NCBI GenBank assembly: GCA_963823755.1
Contig: CAWGMP010000007.1
Coordinates: 186,001-250,000, forward strand
Reading direction: 5' to 3'
DNA from: GCA-003244245 sp963823755
GTDB lineage: Bacteria > Actinomycetota > Actinomycetes > Mycobacteriales > Pseudonocardiaceae
DNA: 64,000 bases
This document shows positions 33,822 to 41,692 of this stretch, in pieces. The position numbers and the translations under genes are program-made. The notes under the pieces are model-generated. The model worked only from the letters and a program-made list of their open reading frames with translations, was not told the origin of the DNA and made no database searches. Position 1 is the stretch's first letter. Every line of letters begins with the position of its first letter.

Positions 33822-34025
33822 CTAGATAGCGCGAACCGAGTCGGCCTGCGGACCCTTGGGCCCCTGGCTCGACTCGAACTCCACGCGCTGGTTCTCGTCC
33901 AGGCTGCGGTAACCGTCACCCTGGATGGCGGAGAAGTGGACGAACACGTCGGGGCCTCCCCCGTCAACGGAGATGAAGCCGAAGCCCTTTTCCGCGTTGA
34001 ACCACTTCACTACGCCCTGTGCCAT
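33822..34025 (-). CDS. cspA: cold shock protein
   Basis: 67 residues. MAQGVVKWFNAEKGFGFISV and DVFVHFSAIQGDGYRSL contain the RNP1 (KGFGFI) and RNP2 (VFVHF) motifs. It is a single-domain nucleic-acid chaperone. The gene has a long upstream region with a perfect palindrome 28-48 bp before the ATG and a hairpin after the stop. GGGAGAG lies before the start. Confidence 0.96.
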   Translation of the reverse strand: MAQGVVKWFNAEKGFGFISVDGGGPDVFVHFSAIQGDGYRSLDENQRVEFESSQGPKGPQADSVRAI

Positions 34026-34359
34026 GTGCTCTCCCTGTGGAATCTGATGCCTGGGCCGGCACCGTGCCGGCCCGCGGTTGCGCGGATCACGCGCGCCCGC
34101 CGGGAGGTATCCCCGACGGGAGCGCGAAGCCCGTAGTCAGACATTCCACGGACGCTTCACAACGATCGGGGAACTACACGACCACAACCTGGCACCAGGC
34201 TATCATCTACTGGTACCCCCTAGTACGCGACACACGTCAGATCGGCTGTCACGGGGTGCTTCACAGGTCGAGCTGCCATCCAACCATCCGGCGGTAGGGC
34301 CGGAACCCCATGACGATCCGGCGCCGCTCGCCACCGAATTTCCTGCCTCACCGCGACCA
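34026..34359 (-). promoter_or_regulatory. cspA upstream/leader region with 10-bp perfect inverted repeat
   Basis: This 334-bp gap between the MetE-like gene and cspA contains no gene. At 34053-34073 it has GGGCCGGCAC-C-GTGCCGGCCC, a perfect 10-bp inverted repeat around one base, close to the cspA start. In the leader RNA it would form a stable hairpin just before the ribosome site. Cold shock genes often have long structured leaders that control translation with temperature; that role is inferred. Promoter boxes could not be assigned. Confidence 0.5.
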
Positions 34360-35406
34360 TCACGACGACCAGGAATCCGGTGGGTCGACGAACGCCTGTC
34401 CCAGTTCACCGGCCAGAGTCAGCGCTCTTCGAGCCCAGCCCGGGGTGGCCCCGGCCAGACCGCAGGACGGGGTGGGCACGCAGCGCTCGGCGAGTATCGC
34501 GCGGTCGAAACCCAGCCGGTTCACTAGATCCAGCGCAGGCCGGGCCAGGCCGGCGAGCGTGGGTGGCCGGCCCACCTGCACCGAGGGCTCGATCGCCGGC
34601 ACCAGCCCGAGCAGCACCGACGCCCCGGAGTCCCATGCCTCACCGAGGGCGTCGATGGTGGCCCGGGGCGCGCCGGCGAGCAGTTCGGCGTCGACGGCCA
34701 GCACGTCGGCCCCGGCGCGGCGCAGCAATGCCAATGGGGGCCGCGGCGCGCAGCAGTGCACGATCCGCGGCACCGGCAGCGCCTCCAGCACGCCGTGTAG
34801 TAGCTCGACCGCGTCGGCCTCGGACACCGCGGGCACAGTGCCGTATCCCGACGGCGTGGGTACGCTGCCTGCGAGGATGGCAGGCAGGCCGGGTTCGTCG
34901 AGCTGCACGACGGTCGTCACCCCGAGCCGGCGGGACACTTCCGCCGTGTGCCCGCGCAGCCCCTCGACCAGCGATGCCGCGAACTCGCGCAACGCGCCGC
35001 GGTCGGTGAGCACCTTGTGCCCGCTGTGCAGCTCCACCTCGGCGGCCAGCGTCCACGGCCCGGCGGCCTGCACTTTGACCACCTCGGGCCGAGCCCCGTC
35101 GGATTCCACCGCCTCCTCGAACGCATCCAGGTCGGTCCGCAGCAGATCGACGCCATGGCGGTGATCACGGCCCGCTCGGGCGGTGACCCGATAGCCGGAA
35201 GGCACCAGCTCGACGGCGAGGTCGACGAGCAGCGCCGCGGTGCGGCCGATCATGTCGGCGCCGGCGCCCCGGTCGGGGAGCTCGGGCAGGTGAGGTAGTT
35301 GAGGTAGCTCGCCGATCATAGTGCGGGCGGCTTCGAGTACATCGGCGCCGGGCATCGAACCGATACCGGTCGCGGTACCAGCGGGCCAGGGTCGGAGGTC
35401 GGTCAC
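34360..35406 (-). CDS. MetE-like cobalamin-independent methionine synthase family protein (Rv3015c-like)
   Basis: About 348 residues, half the size of MetE, with only the C-terminal catalytic barrel type. TATGIGSMPGADVLEAARTM, VKVQAAGPWTLAAEVEL and VQLDEPGLPAILAG, then RIVHCCAP and LAERCVPTPSCGLAG, carry the likely zinc ligands (His and Cys of HCC, Glu, and the late Cys). Mycobacteria have the same protein beside ligA. It may move methyl groups but the substrate is unproven. The start is GTG 35406. Confidence 0.8.
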   Translation of the reverse strand: MTDLRPWPAGTATGIGSMPGADVLEAARTMIGELPQLPHLPELPDRGAGADMIGRTAALLVDLAVELVPSGYRVTARAGRDHRHGVDLLRTDLDAFEEAVESDGARPEVVKVQAAGPWTLAAEVELHSGHKVLTDRGALREFAASLVEGLRGHTAEVSRRLGVTTVVQLDEPGLPAILAGSVPTPSGYGTVPAVSEADAVELLHGVLEALPVPRIVHCCAPRPPLALLRRAGADVLAVDAELLAGAPRATIDALGEAWDSGASVLLGLVPAIEPSVQVGRPPTLAGLARPALDLVNRLGFDRAILAERCVPTPSCGLAGATPGWARRALTLAGELGQAFVDPPDSWSS

Positions 35407-35695
35407 CGGAGATGTCTATCAAGGAGTCACCGGGGCGCAGCGTGGTGGTCAGCGGTCGTCACCCTTGTGCACCCACAGTACCGGATTCGGAGATCTGCGT
35501 GACGGGTCGATGAAGCCTACGTACTCGAAAAGCAATGCCGCAGATAGGTAGCGGACTTGAGGCAATTACGTGCGACTACCAATTGCCGCCGGACATCAAA
35601 GTTGGCACGGTATGTGATAACGCATTGGCAGCATCGCCGATGAGGTTTTTTCCGCGCCCGGGACCACCTGGGTAACCGTTTCCTAGGAGGATTCG

Positions 35696-35908
35696 ATGTC
35701 TGACACAGTGAACTTCGCCGAGCTCGACGGGCAGCACGTCGAGCTGCTGCCTGCTCGCACCGTGCTCTCGATGTTCAGCGCCGACGGCGGCGGCATCGCC
35801 AGCGACGGCACCCCCGGCATCGGGACGCTCGGCATCAAGGTCCTCAACATCCCTCTGGGCGGTAACAGCAACGGTGTCGGCGGCGCCGGCACCAGCGCAA
35901 ATGGTTGA
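35696..35908 (+). CDS. leader-like small peptide 1 (possible RiPP-type precursor)
   Basis: A 70-residue peptide with a strong ribosome site (AGGAGG, 5 nt before ATG). The N-terminal ~27 residues, MSDTVNFAELDGQHVELLPA then RTVLSMF, are nearly the same as in peptide 2. The remainder, after a short SADGGG, is Gly/Ser/Asn-rich (TPGIGTLGIKVLNIPLGGNS and a final GGAGTSANG) and quite different from peptide 2. A conserved N-terminus plus a variable Gly-rich end is the layout of ribosomally made, modified peptide precursors, or of small structural proteins. No modifying enzyme or protease is adjacent, so function is open. A reverse-strand frame here is a shadow. Confidence 0.75.
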   Translation: MSDTVNFAELDGQHVELLPARTVLSMFSADGGGIASDGTPGIGTLGIKVLNIPLGGNSNGVGGAGTSANG

Positions 35909-36059
35909 TGGCACTGCTGGGGACTGAATCTGGAAACTCCGTAGCATGGCGACCCGCCTACGTATTCGAGAAACAGCTCAACGGCGAATCAAATGATGCA
36001 ACGCATGAGGTGTTCTCCGTACACTGGGGCCACCTCGACCTGCTCCCTAGGAGGATTTG

Positions 36060-36278
36060 ATGTCTGACGCAGTGAGCTCCACCGAGCTCGACGGGCAGCA
36101 CATGGAGCTGCTGCCGACCCGCACCGTCCTGTCGATGTTCTTGTCCGGAGGCGGCAAGGGCGGCAGCGCCGGCAACGGCGACAATCCCTTCAGCGTCACC
36201 AACGACGCGAACGACCTCCTGCACACCACCAGCGTCAGCGTTCCCGGCCCCAACGCTGTTGGTGGCATCGGCGGCTAG
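36060..36278 (+). CDS. leader-like small peptide 2, paralogue of peptide 1
   Basis: A 72-residue peptide: MSDAVSSTELDGQHMELLPT, RTVLSMF, then a Gly-rich end (LSGGGKGGSAGNGDNPFSV ... SVPGPNAVGGIGG). ELDGQH-x-ELLP-x-RTVLSMF is shared with peptide 1. The upstream 60 bp are also related (ATGAGGT...CCTAGGAGGATT-GATGTCTGAC), so the pair arose by tandem duplication. AGGAGG lies 5 nt before ATG 36060; a TTG at 36057 is in frame but too close to it. It ends convergent with mnmA. Confidence 0.75.
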   Translation: MSDAVSSTELDGQHMELLPTRTVLSMFLSGGGKGGSAGNGDNPFSVTNDANDLLHTTSVSVPGPNAVGGIGG

Positions 36279-36338
36279 AGCTGAGTCCGCTCGTGCCGCT
36301 GGCCGACGTGGAGGGTGACCGCGGGCTGGCTGCCCTCC

Positions 36339-37412
36339 CTAACGGGTGGCGGTGATGGTGGCGCTGCCGAGCACGACGTCACCGCCGGGGTCGGGCCGGT
36401 ACAGCGCGACGGCCTGGCCGGGTGCCACACCGCGCAGCGGCGCTCGCAGCGCCACCAGCACGCCGTCGTGGACCGCCTCGGCCACCGCGCTGGCGCACCC
36501 GCCATGCGCCCGGACCTGCGCAATGCACTCGACCGGGCCCTCCGGTGCACCAGCCGTCCACACCGGATGATCGGCCTCGATCACGCCGACGTCCAGGCGC
36601 GGCGCCGATCCCACCCGCACGGTCCCGGTCACCGGTTCAAGCCCCAGGACGAACCGCGGGCGACCATCGGGCGAGGGGCGCTGCAGTCCCAGCCCGCGAC
36701 GTTGGCCGACGGTGAAGCCGTGCACCCCGTCATGGCGCCCGAGGACCTCACCGGTGTCCCCGTCGACCAGCTCGCCAGGTCGGGAACCCAGCCGGTCAGC
36801 CAGGAATGCCCTGGTGTCGCCGGAGGGAACGAAGCAGATGTCGTGGCTGTCGGGCTTGGTGGCGACGGCCAGGCCGCGCCGCGCCGCCTCGGCCCGGATG
36901 CCGGCCTTGGCGGTGTCACCGACCGGGAACAGCGCATGCGCCAGCTGGTCGGCGGTGAGCCCGGCAAGGACGTAGGACTGGTCCTTGCCGGCGTCGACCG
37001 CGCGGCGCAACACGCCGTTGGACAGGCGCGCGTAGTGACCTGTGCAGACCGCGTCGAAGCCGAGGTCACGCGCGCGGTCCAGCAGCGCGGTGAATTTGAT
37101 CCGCTCGTTGCACCGCAGGCACGGGTTGGGGGTGCGTCCGGCGGCGTACTCCGCGACGAAGTCGTCCACCACATCGGCGGTGAACTGCTGGGCGAAGTCC
37201 CAGACGTAGAACGGGATGTCGAGGACGTCGGAGACCCGCCGCGCATCTGCGGCATCCTCTTTGGTGCAACACCCGCGGGCGCCGGTGCGCAGCGTGCCGG
37301 GCTGCGCCGACAACGCCAGGTGCACCCCGACCACCTCATGCCCGGCGTCCACCGCGCGGGCGGCTGCCACCGAGGAGTCCACTCCGCCGCTCATCGCGGC
37401 CAAGACCTTCAT
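36339..37412 (-). CDS. mnmA: tRNA-specific 2-thiouridylase
   Basis: About 357 residues. The PP-loop is VLAAMSGGVDSSVAAARAV; the catalytic cysteines are in NPCLRCNERIKF and HDICFVPSGD. It thiolates U34 of Lys, Glu and Gln tRNAs using sulfur relayed from a cysteine desulfurase, which is encoded directly upstream (13 bp). Order iscS-mnmA is the same as in mycobacteria (Rv3025c-Rv3024c). Confidence 0.95.
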   Translation of the reverse strand: MKVLAAMSGGVDSSVAAARAVDAGHEVVGVHLALSAQPGTLRTGARGCCTKEDAADARRVSDVLDIPFYVWDFAQQFTADVVDDFVAEYAAGRTPNPCLRCNERIKFTALLDRARDLGFDAVCTGHYARLSNGVLRRAVDAGKDQSYVLAGLTADQLAHALFPVGDTAKAGIRAEAARRGLAVATKPDSHDICFVPSGDTRAFLADRLGSRPGELVDGDTGEVLGRHDGVHGFTVGQRRGLGLQRPSPDGRPRFVLGLEPVTGTVRVGSAPRLDVGVIEADHPVWTAGAPEGPVECIAQVRAHGGCASAVAEAVHDGVLVALRAPLRGVAPGQAVALYRPDPGGDVVLGSATITATR

Positions 37413-37425
37413 CGACGTGACACCG

Positions 37426-38628
37426 TCACGATGCCCTCGCCCGGCGGGTCCCCGCCCCGCGGGCTCGGGCGATCACCGGCTCGATGGCGTCCAGCACGTC
37501 GGCCACGTCCGCGGCTGTGGATGTGTGCCCGAGGGAGAACCGAAGCGAGCCGCGAGCCGCGGCCGGTGCGGCGCCCATCGCCAGCAAGACGTGCGAGGGT
37601 TGCGCTACCCCGGCGGTGCACGCAGCGCCCGTCGAGCACTCGATGCCCCGGGCGTCGAGCAGCATCAGCAGGGAATCGCCCTCACAACCCGGGAAGGTGA
37701 AATGGGCGTTACCCGGCAACCGCGAAGGACCGCCGTCGATCACACCGTCGCCCGGGTCCCCGTTGAGCACCGCGTCCGGCACCCGGGCCACGACCCCGTC
37801 CACCAGCTCGTCTCGCAGTTGCCCGAGCGCGCCCGTACTCCGCGGCTGCGCCGCCACGGCATACCGGATCGCGGTGGTCAGCCCGATGATGGACGGCACG
37901 TCCAGCGTGCCGGAACGCACATCACGCTCCTGGCCACCGCCGTGCAGCAGCGGGGTGGCCGCGACGTCGCGGCCCAGCATCAGCACCCCAGCTCCGTAAG
38001 GGCCGCCCAGCTTGTGCCCGGTCAGGGTGAGCGCCGCAGCGCGGGATCGCCCGAAGTGCACCGGTAGCTGGCCCACCGCCTGGACCGCGTCGGTGTGCAG
38101 CGGCACCCCGTACCCGGCGGCGATCTCGGCCAGCTCACGCACCGGCGCCACGGTGCCCACTTCGTTGTTGGCCCACATCACGCTCACCAGCGCCACCGAG
38201 CCCGGGTCACGGGCCAGCGCGGCGCGCAGGGTCTCGGGGTGCACCCGGCCGTGGCGATCCACCTCGAGCCAGACCACCTCGGCGCCTTCGTGATCGGCCA
38301 GCCAGACCACCGCGTCGAGCACCGCGTGATGCTCGACGGTGGACGCGAGTACCCGCGTGCGGCGCGGATCGGCGGCGCGGCGCTGCCAGAACAACCCCTT
38401 GACAGCGAGGTTGTCGCCTTCCGTGCCGCCCGCGGTGAACACTACCTCCGAGGGGCGGGCACCCAGCGCCTCCGCGATGCTCTCCCGGCACTCCTCGACG
38501 GTGCGCCGCGCCCGGCGGCCCGAGCCGTGCAACGACGAGGCGTTGCCCAACGCGGACAATGCCTGGCTCATCGCTGCCACCGCTTCAGGCAGCATCGGGG
38601 TCGTGGCGGCGTGGTCGAGGTAGGTCAT
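37426..38628 (-). CDS. iscS: cysteine desulfurase
   Basis: About 400 residues, class V aminotransferase fold. MTYLDHAATTPMLPEAVAAM, SVMWANNEVGTVAPV, the PLP lysine in LTGHKLGGPYGAGVLML, and the active-site Cys in ECSTGAACTAGVAQPSHVL identify the IscS/NifS family. It takes sulfur from cysteine for tRNA thiolation and Fe-S clusters; the mnmA neighbour supports the tRNA role. Confidence 0.94.
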   Translation of the reverse strand: MTYLDHAATTPMLPEAVAAMSQALSALGNASSLHGSGRRARRTVEECRESIAEALGARPSEVVFTAGGTEGDNLAVKGLFWQRRAADPRRTRVLASTVEHHAVLDAVVWLADHEGAEVVWLEVDRHGRVHPETLRAALARDPGSVALVSVMWANNEVGTVAPVRELAEIAAGYGVPLHTDAVQAVGQLPVHFGRSRAAALTLTGHKLGGPYGAGVLMLGRDVAATPLLHGGGQERDVRSGTLDVPSIIGLTTAIRYAVAAQPRSTGALGQLRDELVDGVVARVPDAVLNGDPGDGVIDGGPSRLPGNAHFTFPGCEGDSLLMLLDARGIECSTGAACTAGVAQPSHVLLAMGAAPAAARGSLRFSLGHTSTAADVADVLDAIEPVIARARGAGTRRARAS

Positions 38629-38700
38629 CGAGTTCCCAGCCTAACGGCGTTCTCACCCAGGATCGCCGCCGACCACCGAGCCACCGCTGTCCGGGTGAGG

Positions 38701-39144
38701 TCATGTCCCGTTGGCGACCAGGGGGTTTCGGGTACGCAGCGCCGGAAACCGAGAGTAGTCCCGATCGGCGGTCCACAGTTCACGGACACCATGGTCCAGG
38801 CAGATCACTGCGATGCGCGCGTCGTGCACGCCGGCTCTGCGTACCGAGGAACCCAGCAGCAACCCTCGCAGCATGCCCCAGGTACCGGAGCGCTCACCGA
38901 GTAGCCGCACAGTCGGGGCTTCCTGCCACGCATCGATCTGGTCGATCGCCTGAGCCGTCGTAGACGGATTCTCAAAGGGCTTCGGGCTCGTCACAACCGA
39001 CATGAACTCCCCGATGCAGGGCCAGGGAATCCCCCACAGCGCACTCCCCGCTGCCAGCTGCGAGATCACCACACGGGCCGCGTCGTGTTGCGGCATGTCC
39101 TTGCGATGCGCGTAGACGAGCAGATTCGTGTCGAGCCCGATCAC
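38701..39144 (-). CDS. vapC: PIN-domain toxin VapC
   Basis: About 147 residues. VIGLDTNLLVYAHRKDMPQH gives the first acidic residue; IGEFMSVVTSPKPF and VHDARIAVICLDHGVRELWT, then TADRDYSRFPAL supply the others of the PIN active site. VapC toxins are Mg-dependent RNases. GTG 39144 overlaps the antitoxin stop by 4 nt (GTGA). Confidence 0.88.
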   Translation of the reverse strand: MIGLDTNLLVYAHRKDMPQHDAARVVISQLAAGSALWGIPWPCIGEFMSVVTSPKPFENPSTTAQAIDQIDAWQEAPTVRLLGERSGTWGMLRGLLLGSSVRRAGVHDARIAVICLDHGVRELWTADRDYSRFPALRTRNPLVANGT

Positions 39145-39389
39145 CTGTCGCGGTCCCCATATGCCAGGTCGGCCACCTTGTCCCAGTGCCACGGCGTGAA
39201 CTCCGGCCGTAGCCCCGAGCCGCCGACCCCAGCATCGCGCAGCACAAAACCGGTCGACCGGGTCTGGTGCTCGTCCAGGACCCTTCGCAGGGCGTCCTCG
39301 AAGACACTGCGCAGCGAGGAACCCTGTTCCGAGGCACGGACCTTCGCTCGGCGGAAGAGCTCGTCGTCAATCTCGATCGTGGTCTTCAC
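39141..39389 (-). CDS. vapB: antitoxin VapB (ribbon-helix-helix)
   Basis: 82 residues. MKTTIEIDDELFRRAKVRAS and SLRSVFEDALRRVLDEHQ form the ribbon-helix-helix; the C-terminal RPEFTPWHWDKVADLAYGD is the toxin-binding tail. The start codon is GTG. It marks the left end of the accessory island after iscS. Confidence 0.85.
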   Translation of the reverse strand: MKTTIEIDDELFRRAKVRASEQGSSLRSVFEDALRRVLDEHQTRSTGFVLRDAGVGGSGLRPEFTPWHWDKVADLAYGDRDR

Positions 39390-39419
39390 AGGAGCATTCT
39401 ACCCATATTTACGGGTCTC

Positions 39420-39442
39420 ACGGGTGGCGGTGATGGTGGCGC
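39420..39442. repeat. 23-bp direct repeat of the mnmA 3' end
   Basis: ACGGGTGGCGGTGATGGTGG plus CGC is identical to 36342-36364, which is the end of mnmA, and partial similarity continues for another ~20 bp. It lies just upstream of vapB. It may be a relic of an mnmA copy or of a recombination event at the island edge. Confidence 0.8.
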
Positions 39443-39505
39443 GGCGCGAGCCACTCACGACACCTAGCCGCTGAGCTTCCGCGGTACGGTCAGCGATCGA
39501 CGAGC

Positions 39506-41074
39506 TCACGCAGCACCATCCACAACACTGATTACGTCTATGATCAATCGGTCAATCTCGTCCTGCTTGAGCAGTAGCATCTCCTGCCCCCGCCCGAGAA
39601 CCTCGAGGGCACTGAGCGGAGGGAAGCGAAGCGTCCGCAGGTCTGTGGCGTTTACCTGCGTGTGACCAGAGAAGGTACGAAAGAAATTGTCCACAATTGA
39701 GCTGTTCAACCAGTAGCTCAGCCCTACCGCTAGATCACGGTCAAGCCCGGCCCCATCAGCGTGAAAGATGTTGAGGTGATTTTCGAAGGCGACGGCCGAT
39801 GCGTTTTGGCCGGGATCCCAGACCGCAGCCACTACCCGTCGCCGCTCCTCCTTAGCAGAGAAGCGTTTAACGACGACATAGAAACCAGCAGGCAGCAAGA
39901 ATTTCTTTTGTTCAGCTTCGGATGCCACAACAAAAGCCTGATCCTTACGGATCTCGCGCGGCCACTCGATAACCCCGCTCCTCACGTTGCCAGGGTAGAT
40001 CAGCGGCACACTGCCAGATTCCGGGATCTTCCGCAGGTTCTCGCGCGCACGAAAGTCAACGACCTTGCCAGTCGAAACCTGGATGCTAAGATCAGGCAAC
40101 ATCGCGGGCAAAGCTGCTATGGTCTTCACAGTGAGAGTATCGCCATCATCGGCCAAGATGCGAATGAAACGCTGCCTGTCACCAGGGCGCACCACCTCGT
40201 TGTAACTCACGATACGTTCGACTGGCTTATCCGTGTGGCCGCGACTTACAGACAGAACAACCTTGTCTTTACCGCCTTGGCGCGTGCCTGAGAAGGCGAC
40301 GTTCTCCTGGAGCACACCCGTGTCAGAGAAAACCGTTGAACGAGATTCGAAAATATGTAACCGATCAAGCGACAACCGATCGAGCAGAAAACGGCGAAAT
40401 TGCCCGAAGTAGGGTCCATTCGCGAACGAACGTGGGGTGATCGCGACAAGCTGCCCTCCAGGACCAAGAGTCGCTGCACCGAGAGCAAGAAATGCGGAAT
40501 AGAGATTCGGACATTCAACACCTTGATGGAGGAGCGCCCGGCGGTGCGCAGAATCGAGCCCCAGCTTGCGGTACGGCGGGTTCATGATAACCAAGCCGAA
40601 CGAGCTGTCGAGTGCAGCAGACTTCGTCATCAAGCTAGTCGAAAGCTCGATGTAGTCGCCCAACACGATCTCGGTAACTACCTTGACCCCAGCCGCGCTA
40701 GCAGTCCCGGTGAGATCGGTCAAAGTCGCTTGGAGATAGCGTCCTACTTTGGGATCGATTTCGACGGCTACAATCTCTAGCTCTAGCGCCGGACACTCTC
40801 GAAGCACCCGGGCAGCAAGAGCAGCGACAAGTGACCCTGAGCCCGCCCCCGGGTCAAGTACACGAAGTCGGCCTGCCTCTGGGAGGCGCGGCAGTCCGGC
40901 TATGAGCGCCGCCGCACGCTCTGGGGTGAAAAACTGGCCGAGTTGCGCCTGCTGATCACTAGAGAGCGTTTGAAGGGCGCTCACGCGCCGAGCCTCGGCC
41001 CGTGATGTCAACGCGGCAGCGGCTTCATCTGCTTGTAACGCGGCAGCGGCTTCATCTGCTTGTACTGCGCTCAT
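39506..41074 (-). CDS. Eco57I/BsuBI-type adenine-specific DNA methyltransferase (orphan)
   Basis: About 522 residues. QLGQFFTPERAAALIAG and LRVLDPGAGSGSLVAALAA bind SAM; FGLVIMNPPYRKLGLDSAH holds the catalytic NPPY of N6-adenine methylases. The C-terminal ~250 residues should be the target recognition domain. No restriction endonuclease is adjacent, so it is an orphan or the rest was lost. Much of the gene is clearly lower in GC than its surroundings, which suggests transfer. The N-terminus carries a 9-residue duplication (QADEAAAAL). ATG 41074 follows AGGGGCGG. Confidence 0.88.
   Translation of the reverse strand: MSAVQADEAAAALQADEAAAALTSRAEARRVSALQTLSSDQQAQLGQFFTPERAAALIAGLPRLPEAGRLRVLDPGAGSGSLVAALAARVLRECPALELEIVAVEIDPKVGRYLQATLTDLTGTASAAGVKVVTEIVLGDYIELSTSLMTKSAALDSSFGLVIMNPPYRKLGLDSAHRRALLHQGVECPNLYSAFLALGAATLGPGGQLVAITPRSFANGPYFGQFRRFLLDRLSLDRLHIFESRSTVFSDTGVLQENVAFSGTRQGGKDKVVLSVSRGHTDKPVERIVSYNEVVRPGDRQRFIRILADDGDTLTVKTIAALPAMLPDLSIQVSTGKVVDFRARENLRKIPESGSVPLIYPGNVRSGVIEWPREIRKDQAFVVASEAEQKKFLLPAGFYVVVKRFSAKEERRRVVAAVWDPGQNASAVAFENHLNIFHADGAGLDRDLAVGLSYWLNSSIVDNFFRTFSGHTQVNATDLRTLRFPPLSALEVLGRGQEMLLLKQDEIDRLIIDVISVVDGAA
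41010..41063. repeat. 27-bp in-frame tandem duplication in the methyltransferase gene
   Basis: Two exact copies (41010-41036 and 41037-41063) encoding QADEAAAAL twice near the N-terminus. Being a multiple of three it keeps the frame. Confidence 0.95.
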
Positions 41075-41692
41075 CGATCGTCCGCCCCTCAACAGCGAGC
41101 CGCTGACCCCGGTCCGCAGCCAGGGCTGTCCTTGGCGCCGTTGACCCTACCGACAGGGTCTGTCTCCCCCGTTGACTGGCGTCAAGTCCCAATGTCACCC
41201 ACCAGGCGAGGTGCGCCTCCGGTGAGTCGGCTTAAAGCATGCCTCCAGGACAAACCCTCCCGTGGACGCAGTCGAGACGAACACATGGTTACGTTTCCAT
41301 ATCAAGTCGGCTCGCAGTGGATTATTCGCAATCCTCATATAGGAGTAGTACAAGGCGAACCAATTGATTGAGTGTACTTATTTCACCCGTTCAGCGACAG
41401 ATACCGGCATCCAGCAGCACAAAGATTTAACGCGTCCCTTCACGGGCGAGCTGTGATGTCACGTCGTTGCGGGTGCGGGAGCCAGGGGTTACCGATGAGG
41501 GCGGTGTGGATGGCACGGACGCCGGGGTTGCGGGCGCCGAACAGTGAGGAGCGGACGTAGAGACCCAGCCGATCTCCTCACCAACGGAGAGGTAGACATC
41601 GCGATACTTGCCACTTGGTCTACTCACCGACAACGCTGATCACCCGTTTCCGCCCTGGTGAGAATGTTTCATGCGCGGACGCCGGGGTGATA
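41075..41692. other. intergenic region, no gene supported
   Basis: These 618 bp lie between two gene ends/starts on the same strand. Small frames at 41060-41371 and 41427-41633 show no recognisable domain. AT-rich stretches around 41290-41430 suggest foreign or decayed DNA. No RNA gene or clear terminator was seen. Confidence 0.4.

Noticed and set aside
35576..36268. Two similar minus-strand frames opposite the small peptides
   Set aside because: They resemble each other only because the plus-strand peptides are duplicated; the plus frames have AGGAGG sites and a sensible leader pattern.
34360..37412. A complete RiPP biosynthetic cluster around the two peptides
   Set aside because: Neighbours are a MetE-like protein, mnmA and iscS, all explained by housekeeping roles; no lanthipeptide synthase, radical SAM or cyclodehydratase is in the window.
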